Source of the DNA: Turritopsis dohrnii
Taxonomy: Eukaryota; Cnidaria; Hydrozoa; Anthoathecata; Oceaniidae
Direction: 5' to 3'
DNA: 64,000 nt
NCBI GenBank assembly: GCA_027922465.2
Contig: BQMF02000766.1
Span: 57,399-121,398, forward strand
The notes beneath the pieces are model-generated. The model did not search any database and had not been told where the DNA came from. It was given only the letters and a program-made list of their open reading frames with translations. Made by a program: the position numbers and the translations under genes. Numbering within the stretch: position 1 is the stretch's first letter; the number at the start of each line of letters is the position of its first letter. Of the stretch, positions 10,571-22,500 are shown one piece after another.

Positions 10571-13500
10571 CTAATTGTAGACTGCAATGGCAATCGCAAC
10601 TTTCTTTTTATAAGACATTTTTCTTGAAATGTTCCACTGATTAATGAAAAATTGAACATAAAATGTGAAATGTTCCTGAGTCATCAATTTACAGGAAGCT
10701 TTGATGCACTGTAAAAAACTATTAAATTGTTCACAGATTGATGTATTAACACCACTATATCCTGTGAGTCGGTTTGAGCGGAAGGTAGGTGAGCATTTAT
10801 GTGAAAATCCATGAAATATGTCATGGAAAAAGCAGGTATCTTTAAAATATCCACTCTCCCTGTTTCGGCAATATTCTTCCAATGAGCAGGCAAAATCGTA
10901 GAATATTATGTGTGGTGCTTTTTTTAAGGAAAGCGGGGTTTACACTATCATATTCTGTCTGACAGATTCTGTCGAATCGACAGAATCTGATACTGTAAAC
11001 AGAAAATCGAAAGTTTTTTTGTCGAAAGATTCACCTTTCGACAGAATCTGAAAAGTTGAATTTTTTCAACTTTTCAGATTCTGTCGAAAGTAAATCAGCC
11101 AATGAAATTACAGTTTTGGCTCATTAAATATTAATGATGTGAAGTTTCTAGGAATTTACAAGCACGCACGTTTTATAAAAGACGTGTTGAGTTTTATAAC
11201 AATAGCAATAGCTGCAGCAACACGTTTTTTCTTGAAAGGCGCCATTCCACAAATAAATATTTTCGACATAAAAATGCAAATGTAAACGCAAAAATCTGTC
11301 ATGAATAATTAATGAGAAAAATCGTTCGACAGAATCTGTCAGACAGAATCTGATAGTGTAAACCCCGCTTAACAGTACAAAGAAGCAGTAGCATCTTTGC
11401 GTCCTTCAGAAGATGGGATTATGTGATATCCCCAACAGTGGCCGTGGCTTGGACAAAACCACAAGAACAAGTAAGCGGTTCCTTTTTTGGTCACTGTAGG
11501 GTATTGTTTAGAACATGCATCATCAGGCTTGTCATCGTACTGTGTTTGCTGTTTGCCATCTATGGAAAAACTTCTCATTTCTCGTATTTGTTCTCCTAAA
11601 TTGTTGAAATAATAAGCCCTTCCATTCTTTGGTGGATTGTAGCCTGAAATTTTGTAGCGAAATTGCTACAAATTCCTCTGCCAAACGCCAAATTTCACTC
11701 GACTCTTTGATGATTTCGGTTTAACTAAGAGCACTGCATATTTGTTGAAGTTGTGGTAAGTACTTGTTTGGTATTAGATTAACCAAACTGGTATCGCGGG
11801 TTAAAATATCCATTACTTTTCCAAAAGAAACTGTCTCCATTGGTCTTCCGTCAAACAAATTGGTGATTACTCTTACTAAGTTCTCATCTAAACCTTCGAG
11901 ACTTCTCAAGGTATCTTGGACAGAACCCGATTCTAAAGAAACTTTGCCTGATGCGTGTTTGGCCAATGTGTTCATTGCTTCATTTAACCGTCCTCTCTCT
12001 TTTCCTGCATTTTTCAGGTTAATGAATGTTCTATCATAACGACGAGTTGGAGTTGGTATCTGCTCTTCACGAGTTGAATGTTCGATCGGTGTGACACTTG
12101 ATTGCTTCAAGGTGATACCAATTTTCGTGCCATCTGCCGCTAGTATCTTCGGGTCGTCACCACAACCGAAACATTTTTGAATAAAATCAAGATTCATGGC
12201 AGAAGCCCACGCAAACCACCACTTGATGAAAGTGTTCCTGGACATGAATCTTTCCTTTGAGCTGATTCTCTCATACCTTTTCTGGTATAGTTTGACAAAA
12301 CCAGAAAAGGTTTGTTTGCTAGACAAGACATGGTCGACGAATTCCCAACCAATTTCATGACCACAGGACACTGCATGGGTGGAACGAAATATACTGTCCT
12401 CTGATCCGTCGTACAACCGAATGCAGATACCACTTGCACATCTTCGCTTGAATATGCGACACTTAGTTGCACCGATGGTCGTATACAAAATTGTTTCGTG
12501 ATCCACCATCAAATATCCATCAGGACAATCTTGGTCATACCAAACAGTCTGAAATGTTTAGATTTTTTAATTGTATTTTTAATATCTTAGGAATCGTATA
12601 AGTTAGTAGAAAGTCATTTATTTGAAAAGTGTTGTTTAAAATCCTTTTTGAAGTAAATTGTACTCACCCCGCAATCACAGTCCCCATCTTTTGAAGGAAC
12701 TAAGTCAACATCTTGGTCTGTTAGTATTGCCGCTGACCTTTTCCGCATTTGCTTTTTCAGTAGAGAGTTAAGAGAGTCAGAATCAACCTTTGATTTGGTT
12801 AAAGCTTCTGCATGAAATTTCCATTTTCCAGTTTCTTCATCGAAAACTTCTTGCCACTACGAGAGAATGTTGATATTTAATTTTTGCCATAATTGTATTC
12901 ATTTTCAAACTTTAGGACAGCATCAGAATATCAATGAATTTTAAATACCTGTTCTTGATTTTGATTTAACTCGTCTTGAATAGGATCATCGACATCAATA
13001 TCCTCCTCGGGATGTATTTCGTCTTCATTTTCTTCTTCCGTTACCTTGTTGAAGGGGAGGCTTGGTACATCTACGCAATCTTTCAATTTCTGCAGATGCG
13101 GACATAGATTTTCACTGTCAGTGAAACTTTCAAGTGTTCTCTTGCTCGAAAGCTGTGAGCGGCAGTAGGAGCCATGACAAATTACGATCACTTTCTTTGA
13201 CAACTTTGCTAGGTAAACAGTCACTAGTTGAGTCCCGCTATCGGTAACCACGGAAAATTTGTGAATGTTTTCATTTGACGGAAGTTGAATCACTTCTTGT
13301 TGAGAATAGGCTACGGCCCGATCGAGCAACGCGTCATTCAGGAAATAGCGTGGTAGGGAGGGCTCATTCCTTTCGTTAGGAACAAATACCATAGGGCGTA
13401 TTGTTAAGATGTCCTTCATTAATCGGACATGGCAGCATGAAATACCTTGCCAGTCGTTATCAACAGTACCTTCCATTTCTTTCAACGAATTTTCGAGCAT

Positions 13501-14113
13501 TCCAAACAACTGGCACTCACAACTTACAATAGGGCCAGTAGGAGTTCCTCTAACAATAACATGTACAAAGTCTTTGTCCTGAAATAGTAAAATAATAAAA
13601 TTATCCAAACTTAGCCGATTCGATTCACGGTGGACACTATTGAATACATGTACATGAAAGCACCGATTGGGCATTTTAGATTAAGGGAATCAAAAGAAAT
13701 CTTTTGCACGACAAGTGAGACATACCCTAAACAAGCACAATGCATAAAAGTCTTTTAATAAATATATCTTCAATATCAACGCTCTACTGTAAAATTTATT
13801 TTAGCCCTTTAGTATGCCACTTATTAAACAATTAAAGTATGGTGGACATGGTCTTTCAAAATACTTTAATAAATGAACCACCTAACCTTGAATTCCCCAG
13901 TCTCTGCATCATAATCATTGATGAGGACAGCGTGAATTTTCGAGGTTTTCTTTACTCTCCAGTTAAGGCACCCTCCTGATAATAACTTTTCAACATAGTA
14001 TAGGTAAAGTGGGTTCGAGCGTGTTTGTGAAACGTTTTTCGATAACGTGATTGCTTCACCTTCATTGATACCAAAATGATCACATATGAGTTTTCTATCG
14101 ATTATTGGTCAAG
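10571..14113 (-). pseudogene. Multi-exon KDZ-type transposase with SWIM zinc finger, broken by a MITE
   Basis: Minus-strand exons with good splice signals: about 14113-13888 (LNWRVKKTSKIHAVLINDYD), 13578-12949, 12856-12668, and 12548 down to the stop at 11721. Exon 2 has a SWIM-like pattern (CECQLF ... CCHVRLM). Exon 4 carries FMSRNTFIKWWFAW, FGCGDDPKILAADGTKIG (catalytic Asp region of KDZ transposases) and later helices. An in-frame TAA at 11721 is followed by readable sequence in the same frame, then a frameshift near 11648. The piece GYNPPKNGRAYYF ... EGRKDATASLY ends at a MITE (10931-11370), beyond which HIIFYDFACSLEEYC and NTSICEQFNSFLQ continue to 10571. The NT-x-x-CEQ-x-N box holds the late acidic residue of KDZ enzymes. 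Clearly inactive. Confidence 0.75.
10931..11370. mobile_element. 440-bp MITE inserted in the KDZ transposase
   Basis: Both ends read AAGCGGGGTTTACACTATCA (one mismatch further in) and extend through TTCTGTCTGACAGATTCTGTCGA, so the TIRs exceed 45 bp and also contain short internal palindromes (CTGTCGAATCGACAG, AAAAGTTGAA...TTCAACTTTT). A TTAA lies close to each end, which is compatible with a piggyBac-like target, but the left junction has extra bases. The KDZ coding sequence stops on one side and resumes on the other. Confidence 0.75.
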
Positions 14114-14917
14114 ACCGTTTATGAGTATACTTTCGGCGCTTTGAAAGAGATTCGGTCACCTGGGTTGTTCGTATATGTGTAGCAGTACATGAAAAGTTTT
14201 AATGACAACATCTGGATCTTTATTCATGACCACTGCAGTGATTATCCGATTCCTAGGAGATGTAGGTGGCCAACGTGTTGAACTACAAAACCGCTGCTCG
14301 AATTTGACATGGTGTTTCGCTGGATCAGTATTGAGATGCTAAAGCCATTTATGCGTGTTAGGTATTTTAGAAATAAAGTTCAATTGCTCCTGCAGACTTA
14401 TCGATTCAGCTTCTATCGGGTTAAAAATTGGTGTGGTATTCTGGTTTCCTTCATTTACCAAGTTTGACATCTTGAACTCAATCAGATTCTCTTCCCACAT
14501 CTTAGGCTAGTCAAACATTTTTTGGCATATCAAAATCCTGAAAAAAGGAGAAAAAGAAATGAAAATGGGCTCTGGTGACTTGATGTATATGCAAACGTGA
14601 AATGTGATGAATGTGAATGTGATGTTGAAAACTACAGTCGCCATATGGCGTTTGAATTGAATTTGTTTTAGTGAAATAATTAGCACCTATTTCTATTCAC
14701 ACCGGGATGACAGATACGTATCTGTGTTAGCCTAATTCTCAATACTGTAATATTCTACTGAGCAATTGCTATTTATCGTCAAATACAATATTCAATGGAC
14801 ATAATAATAAGGTAGCAAAAATTTATTCTGAGCACACTTACACTTATTCTCAAAATACGGAAGATTTGGTGTTTGTGCATATGACGAAGCATTAACAATT
14901 TTATTTTTATAAGTTAG

Positions 14918-15830
14918 TTAATTTTGAAATTGCTCAATCCGGATAGTACTTTTTTGACGGATTGACGAATTTCTTGTGATCTTGGATTGATCGACAGTTA
15001 GGTGGGAGGTCATTGAATTTTCGGCCAATAGTACACTGGAATGAGTTGCTGATGTTGCTGATTTGAGTGTTGTATTGACGTGATCGTCCCATTTTGGTTG
15101 AATGTCATTTAGTTTGATCTCATATGCATTGGGTATCATTACGCTTTTTAAGAGTGGTAACAAGTGATAAGGTTTTCCGTGCCCATCAGCGTATTGAAGG
15201 CAAGAGCTGGTAAGCTTAGCTGTCATATCTGATAAGTTGAATAGAACAGGTCCAAGGATGCTGTCTTGGGGTTATTTTTCATTGAAGATGATTTATCATC
15301 GATTTCCTACGATCAGTTAAGTAGTTATGTTTAAGGTGTATGGCAATTGATGAAAGTTGGTAGTTTTTCAAGGAGGATATTGTGGTTGACGGTGTCAAAT
15401 GCTTTGCTGTAATCGGCTAAAATAGGTAAGGTTACTTCTCCGTTTTTCATTGCTTTGGTGATGTCATCTTTCATTTTCAACAGAAGCGACAAATTCTGCC
15501 GGAAGCCACATTGCGTCGACTTATAGATATTTTTAAACGAGTTGCTGTAAAATTAATCTCTCATATACTTTTGATAATGCTGGCAGGATTGAGATTGGTC
15601 TAAAATCAGTGGCGTTTTGGGGATTTTCTATCTTTGAAATAGGGGAGATCTTCTATGCTTCGGTTGTTGATAATCGATGTTAGCTGAGAGACAACAACGA
15701 AATTTATGGCAGGTTTGATATATCTTACAGATATGTGATCATGTTCTCAATTGCTTTTTTGACGTCTGCAGTGGATACGGGTTGTAGGCGAAAAGCTTCA
15801 GGAGAATCAGGGACATTTTGCATGCTGTTA
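14918..15830 (-). pseudogene. LINE reverse transcriptase remnant
   Basis: Read leftward, fragments match the RT fingers and palm in order: FRPISILPALSKVYERLI (about 15610), GFRQNLSLLLKMKDDITKAM (about 15500), a block reading ADYSKAFDTVNHN (about 15420; the first catalytic Asp), then GPVLFNL (about 15245) and LQYADG (about 15195), where the expected YADD has become YADG. The frame from 15226 to 14918 is open and covers the next part. Stops elsewhere and the altered catalytic box show it is dead. 14114-14900 has further low-quality coding-like debris only. Confidence 0.6.
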
Positions 15831-16351
15831 GTTGTAGTACTTTTGACGGTTGATATTCATCCCGCGAGTGTCGTATAGTGAGTATTAGTCAGATCATTGT
15901 TGATACGATTTGGATTGGGTGCCAAGATCTTTTTGTTGGTTTCCTGTACTTTCAAAGATTTTTGAGTATCGGGTATATAAATTTTCCCGAGATATGCACA
16001 GGAGAATTTTGTTCTGATGTTATGGAAAATCTTTAAGTATCTTCACCAGTATCGGCCCGTCATTTCCTGGTTATTCCTCTTTGATGAGATAGCAACAATA
16101 AACACCCAAATTTCCACTACCTTAAGGGGATTCTTTTTGCGTGGACTAATTTCCAATAAACCTCATATTTCCTTAAAAACGGCTCGTACAACTTGTGTAA
16201 TATCAGTTTAAACAAGTGGTTCCAAAAAACCCAAATTTGATGATGTGCTATTTATTTACTTTTTAAAACCAATCGTTTTTCACTTCAACCAGGTACCTCC
16301 ATGCTTTAACAATACACTCAAAAGGTAGAGAGAAAAAACTTTAACTTTAAT

Positions 16352-16588
16352 TTGCATGTTATCAAACTCCTCTTGGTAAATCCATCAACGTCATGCACAC
16401 CAGAACGATCATTTTCCACTGCAAGGCGGCTCAATACATGGCTACAGTCTACAATGAAAAGTCAACGATTCAACGCTTTGGCTATCTTGACTATTCACAA
16501 AGAATTCACTGACCAAATCAATGTTGTTGAAGTTTGCAAAGAAGTTTGTGATGGCTCGGGAAGACTCAGTTACTTTGGAAAATTTTAA
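16352..16588 (+). pseudogene. hAT transposase C-terminal dimerisation domain fragment
   Basis: The 78-codon frame reads LLLVNPSTSCTPERSFSTAR, then LNTWLQSTMKSQRFNALAIL and IHKEFTDQINVVEV. The (A/P)-E-R-x-F-S-x-x-(R/K)-x-(L/I)-K-T/N-x-L-R/Q-S-T-M pattern is the hAT C-terminal dimerisation region. The upstream DDE core is absent. It is a relic in the middle of other repeats. 16589-17470 shows no gene. Confidence 0.7.
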
Positions 16589-17479
16589 CTTGTTTTGTTG
16601 TTGTTTTGCGTTAAGTTTAAGTTTCCTACATTGTATTTATCTTAACGTTATGCTTTTAAAAGAAGTTTCCTATAATAATATAAACACGCAATAACTTTTT
16701 CTCGTCTTTAATACTATAAATTTCAGATATTTGGATAGCGTTTTAGCCAATCTGAAGGTCCTAAATTTCAAAAACGTTTTTGGCCCGTCCGTCCCAACCA
16801 TGATGGGGCCTCCTTAACAAACGGGGTAAGGAGACAGAGAAAACAACTGTCGAGTTTGTCAAATAACACAATTTATTTGCACACCATGTTAAGAGTGGTA
16901 AGGTATTTTAATACACCGTAAAATATTTTAGCGAATTGAGGTAGAGTCTGAAATACTTACGAGCAGTTGCAATTATGTAATGTGTCAGTGTAGTGTAAAG
17001 TTTCGTCAGAATGTGATACCGTGTGTGCGGGCCAGATTACGGTTTTTATTGCTTTCCTATTGTTTCGAGTAGTAGTGTGACCCGCTTTGTAAGTCAGAGT
17101 CTGTCAAGGTATCCTCAAATAATAGAATAAACTCGCTGGTAATGTTAGGAGTATGTTCAAGTGACAGGATTCAAACATTACATTAAAACGGTGAAAACAC
17201 TTAATAAAATATTGGAACAAATAACTTTATAATAACACATTTCAGAAGGTTTACACCATAAAAGTATGATATTTGAATCCCGTCTGATGAGCTGTGTGTC
17301 AAAGAAGATTGAATATACAGAACGTATAAAAAAATAGAACAGGTCATACTTACTTTTTGTAACCTAATTTAATTATAGCTTAGGCCAGACTTCTATTCAT
17401 TATGACGAACCCTGTATACCAGTAAGGAATCAGTATAAAATTATGTCTAACAGTCAGTTGAAATTGTCAAGAAGATTTT

Positions 17480-18829
17480 AACAAAATATTGACCACCAGT
17501 TTTACCTGTCGTCCTCGTTACTACGCTCTGCATTTTTTCGTTCGATGTAAAGAACCACTCCAAGGCATTTGATGGTATTTGTACTCTCCAATTCCAACGC
17601 CAAACAGGTCAACGAGTTCAACACACTTCCCTTGTTTGACTATAAAAGTCTCTGGTATGATGATCTCCTCTTCAAAGCTAAAACAAAATTTCTAGTAAAA
17701 AACTTTCATTATGTATAGGCTGTTTAAAAAAAATTGTGAACATTTTCTATTGGATGAAAAACAGACACCTTCTCAGTGCAAAAACCATACAATGAATGGC
17801 TAAAACAAACCTTGCTTTTGCTTCTTTCCTTGTATAATCATTTCCCTTGTTCGATCGTCGATAACATCCCTCTCATTCAATACTTTTAGGTACAACATAT
17901 CGCTACGTCCAACCTTGTCCTTGACAATCGACTTGCATTTATTAAAAAAACTCGCCAATGTTCGTTTGAGATGGGGCAATTAATATAAACCCCCTAAGCA
18001 AAACACAATAAATATGGTTCGAATATTCCTGCATGTTGGTTTGCAAAGCATTACTCTATTGATAAACAACTTTTGGACAAACACATACCAGGGACAGTGA
18101 ATAAATAAAAGAAAAAACTTAAAAATTCTATCTAGCAGAGCATAAAAAAGCAATTGTATACTTAATCGTAAGTTAATGGTACAATTCTTCAAAATTAAGA
18201 ATATGAAAGTAAAACAGCACCATTATCAATACAGTTGGTAGTATTTACTATTATAAATTCAAGCATCTTATTTTTAATCCACCTCTTGAAAAGTCACCAA
18301 GATAGATTTGAAAATCAAATCATCATAAAAAACATTTTTGTTATACCTTTGAAAAACGCCAGAAAGACAGCCATCCTCAAAATAACGGGTCAAACAAATA
18401 TTTTTACTGTCCACTATTGTCTCAAATGAAACAGCAAAGAATATACAATATGTGTCATTGCTACTCGCCATAGAAAGGAGGCTATCTTCACAAGAGAACA
18501 GGTTGGAATGACCAGACACTGGACCATTGCTTGTTATCTGGTACATGATTTGATCGAGTGAAAAGATCAGGTGGCAGGCTTCTCCACAAAGTAGTAGGTT
18601 TTCAAAACCTTGTGATGTTGACCTATTAACATCTTAAGATAGATAAAAATAGGAGGAGTAGAAATGTAATGAATTCAAATCGAACCATTGAGGCCAAGGT
18701 TACAAAGACTTTTAATTTCACATAAACCTGTATCATACTTTACATATCTTCAAAAAATCTCTCAAACAAAATTTCATACCTTCCCAAATTTCATTATTAT
18801 CTGAAGTCTTAGAACCATTATCTGCCATA
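17480..18829 (-). pseudogene. Unassigned multi-exon gene, at least four exons
   Basis: The minus strand shows a start exon at 18829 (MADNGSKTSDNNEIWE then GTATGA). A second exon, about 18624-18342, reads ENLLLCGEACHLIF, SLLSMASSNDTYCIFFAVSF and YFEDGCLSGVFQ and ends at GTATAA. A third exon, about 17965-17815, reads LASFFNKCKSIVKDKVGRSD and VLNERDVIDDRTREMI and ends at GTTTGT. A fourth, about 17690-17512, starts after TTTTAG and reads EEEIIIPETFIVKQGKCVEL. The last exon is out of frame near its end. Splice signals and even codon use argue for a real gene once. I do not recognise the family. It lies upstream and on the same strand as the KDZ gene and could be its 5' part. Confidence 0.4.
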
Positions 18830-19092
18830 CTTTAACAACAACTTTAACAACTAATTTTAAGATATCTTTGCTAAAACTAAAAAGAAAAGCATTTCAGGCC
18901 TCGTCATATGAGGTGTGCAATCACACGCGTAATTTACCACAAAATCATCTATATATTAATAGCCGATTCTCTGTTTGTCCGTTTGTCTGTTACGCAAAAT
19001 GGTAGATTGAGGTGTGATTGTTTTCGTGTTTGTTTGTGTGATTAAAATCGGGGATCTGCAACGGAGAGATCGTGGAGAACTTAAGCAAACTA

Positions 19093-19124
<32 letters not shown>

Positions 19125-19133
19125 ATATAAATG
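19093..19133. repeat. 41-nt poly-G run
   Basis: An uninterrupted G homopolymer of 41 bases in the Helitron 5' leader, followed by TATATAA. Length is likely unstable or uncertain in sequencing. It can form G-quadruplex structures. Confidence 0.9.
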
Positions 19134-19568
19134 TACAGCTCCTACCAAAGCAATGGCGATGACAGCATAAAATTGTAATATTTTTAATTGAAATATATGT
19201 TAACGAGTAATATAAGAGAATTTTTCAGTTAATACTTCTACAATACTTAAGAATAACCCTGAATGAATCCCCTTTTAAGCAATTGCTAACCCCCGTTCAA
19301 TGTCATGGCAACAGTTGGAAACTGATCAGGTTTGCTTTCAACCCTTTTGGTTCTTATTCGCGCGAAAAGAAAGTGAAGAAAGTTGAGAAAAAACGATCAT
19401 TTTGTTTGCCTTTTGACAACAAAGGAAAGTTGTGTTTACTTTTTGTTTCTGTTGTCTGTATAGCTAGGTTAACCAAACACACCAGGCCTGTGTTTTTATT
19501 TTTGTGGTGATAAAAATTAGATATACATTCCTCTTATATTGTTCTTTTGAGTTTTTTCTCAACGAGTT

Positions 19569-22500
19569 ATGAATTCTGATCATGACTATGCAGTCCCTCA
19601 AAGGTTTGTTTTGCCTAGATCGCAATTTGATAGAGATATTGTTGATGCACGGCAACATCAACATGATGAGAGGCAACAACAACCCTCTGCTGATGACCCT
19701 CAACAACGCCGTCACATTAGAAATGCTGCGCGACAAAGGAGATACCGTGCCAATCAAAATGAAATTCGTGCTCAATTGAGAAGGGAGAGGGATGCACAAA
19801 ATCAAAGGCAGCAACGGGCTAATGAACAACCTGAACAGGCTGCTGCTCGACTTGAAGCACAAGCTCATCGACAACAGTTGCTTAGAGAAAATGAGCAACC
19901 CGAACAAGCTGCTGCTCGACGTGCAGCTAATGCTCAACAACACCAACGTGCTAGACAAAATGAGCAACCAGAACAAGCGGCTTTGCGACTTGAAGCACAA
20001 GCTCACCGACAACAGTTGCTTAGAGAAAATGAGCAACCCGAACAAGCTGCTGCTCGACGTGCGGCTGATGCTCAGCAACACCAAAGAGCATATGTCCGAA
20101 ACAGACGAGTGCGCAGGGCTCGGTTTTTAAATGCGGCACGGATTGATGTTGAAAACAACAATTTACCTGACATTCATTCTTTAGGTGGATTTAACATTTT
20201 ATGTGAACATTGTGGAGCTGTCAAATTCGACCGTGAAACTAATTTTAAATGTTGCACAAATGGAAAGGTACAACTTCCAAATTTATTAGATTATCCGCCT
20301 GAGTTAAGGAATCTTTTACTTGATGATTCTGCACTGGGTAAACATTTCCGTAAGTGTATTAGAGTTTATAATAATGCATTTAGTTTTGCTTCTCTGTCAG
20401 CTAATCTACGTCCACCCCCAGGAAATGGGCCTCCATGTTTTAGGATATGTGGACAACTGCTACATAGGTATGGAGCACTGCATGCTAATGAAAACCAAGT
20501 GCCTATGTTTAGCCAACTGTATATTATCGAAGCTGCTAATTCGCTTGACATGCGTATGCAAAACCCTTCCAATGCGGATTGCAACAGAGACTTGATGGGG
20601 CAAATACAAACGGTCATTAATAGAGTTTCACCTTATGCCGCAGCATATCGTAATTTGGCTCAGGTCGAACGAGAAGAAGAAGAAAGGGCACTCTTAGAAA
20701 ATAGACCAACCTCGGTAGTGGGTATGTATATGCGTGAAGGTGAAGACAGGAGGAGATACAATGCTCCACATCACGAAGAAGTCGCAGCAATTTTTGTAGG
20801 TAACGATGGTGAGCCTCCGGCTGGTAGAAATATTGTAGTGTATCCAAGAGATCAGCCCTTGCGAAATATTTCTTACATGTCGACAAACATTGACTCCATG
20901 ATGTATCCAATAATTTTTCCTAGAGGTGATCCTGGATGGAGTCCGAACATGAATCACGTACAACAGCATGCAACTGAAAGGCGGAATAAAATTACACAAT
21001 TGCAGTATTACATTTATCGTATTGCCATTAGACGTGAATTTTCTGCTTTACATTTAGCTGGAAAACTATTTCAACAGTTTGTTGTTGACAGCTATGTCAA
21101 AGTGGAGGGAGCGAGACTCGACTTCATACGCCAGAACCAAGAACAATTACGGGCGGATAGCTACACAGGCTTGATGGACTATTTGGAGGAAGCTGCCCAT
21201 GAACGAAACCTCCGTGCGGGTAATGTCGTTGTATTGCCATCTACCTTTTCAGGTTCACCGAGAAATATGCACCAATTGTACCTAGATGCTATGGCATTAG
21301 TTTCGAAAAAAGGTAAACCAGATTTATTTTTAACTTTTACATGCAATCCTAAATGGCCTGAAATTGTTCAAAATCTTTTGCCTGGTCAAACTCCATCAGA
21401 TAGGCCAGATCTGGTTACACGAGTATTCAAATTGAAGTTGGAAGCTCTTAAAAACGATATTATAAAAGATTCTGTTCTAGGTGTATCTATAGCACAGGTG
21501 GATGTTATAGAATTTCAGAAAAGGGGGCTACCTCATGTGCACATGTTGTTGCATCTCGGCAACGAATTTAAGTTGCGCAATGCTGATGACATTGATTCAT
21601 TGATATCAGCACGAATTCCAAATCAGGACCAAGAACCAGAACTTTACGAAATCATCAAATCTTGCATGGTCCATGGTCCATGTGGCCATTTGAATGTGTC
21701 TTCACCGTGTATGCAAGATGGTAAGTGCAGCAAAAATTTTCCGAAGCAGTTCAACAATGGAACTGTTTTAAATGTGGATGGCTATCCTTTATATCACCGA
21801 CCAGATGACGGAAGAACTGTTCGAATTCGGAATATGGATCTTGACAACAGATGGATCGTCCCATACAACCCTTTCCTCAGCAAAAAGTACAATGCACATA
21901 TAAACCTAGAGGCCTGTGTTTCCATTAAAAGCGTCAAGTATTTGTACAAATACATTTACAAAGGACATGATACTGCTCATATTGAAATCAATGAGCGAAT
22001 AGATCATGACGAAATCAAAACCTTTTTAGATGCGAGGTATGTATCTGCTCCAGAAGCTGTGTGGCGTTTATGCTCTTTTCCAATGCACACTCAAAGTCAT
22101 GCTATTTTACGACTTCCTGTTCACCTTCCAAATGAGCAGCAGATTTTTTTCAGAGAAGGACAGGAACAAGCAGCACTGGAAAGAGGACAAGAGCACACCA
22201 AGTTAACTGCTTGGTTCGAATTAAATCGTGTTGACGAACAGGCACGTCAATATTTATATCCTGATATCCCTCACCATTACGTGTTTCAAACACGACAACA
22301 TAAGTGGGTGACACGGCAGCGTGGAGCAGAAAAAATTGTAAGTAGAATGTACAATGCTAGCATTCGGCAAGGTGAAAGGTATTTCTTACGTGTGCTGTTG
22401 TTACATGTTCCTGGTGCGACTTCCTTTGAATACCTTAGAACTGTTAATGGGATTGTATATAGATCTTTTAGGGAAGCGTGTATTGCACTTGGACTATTGG

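Noticed and set aside
19464..20084. 206-codon minus frame opposite the Helitron N-terminus
   Set aside because: Its Leu/Ser repeats are the antisense of the coding NEQPEQAAA repeats.
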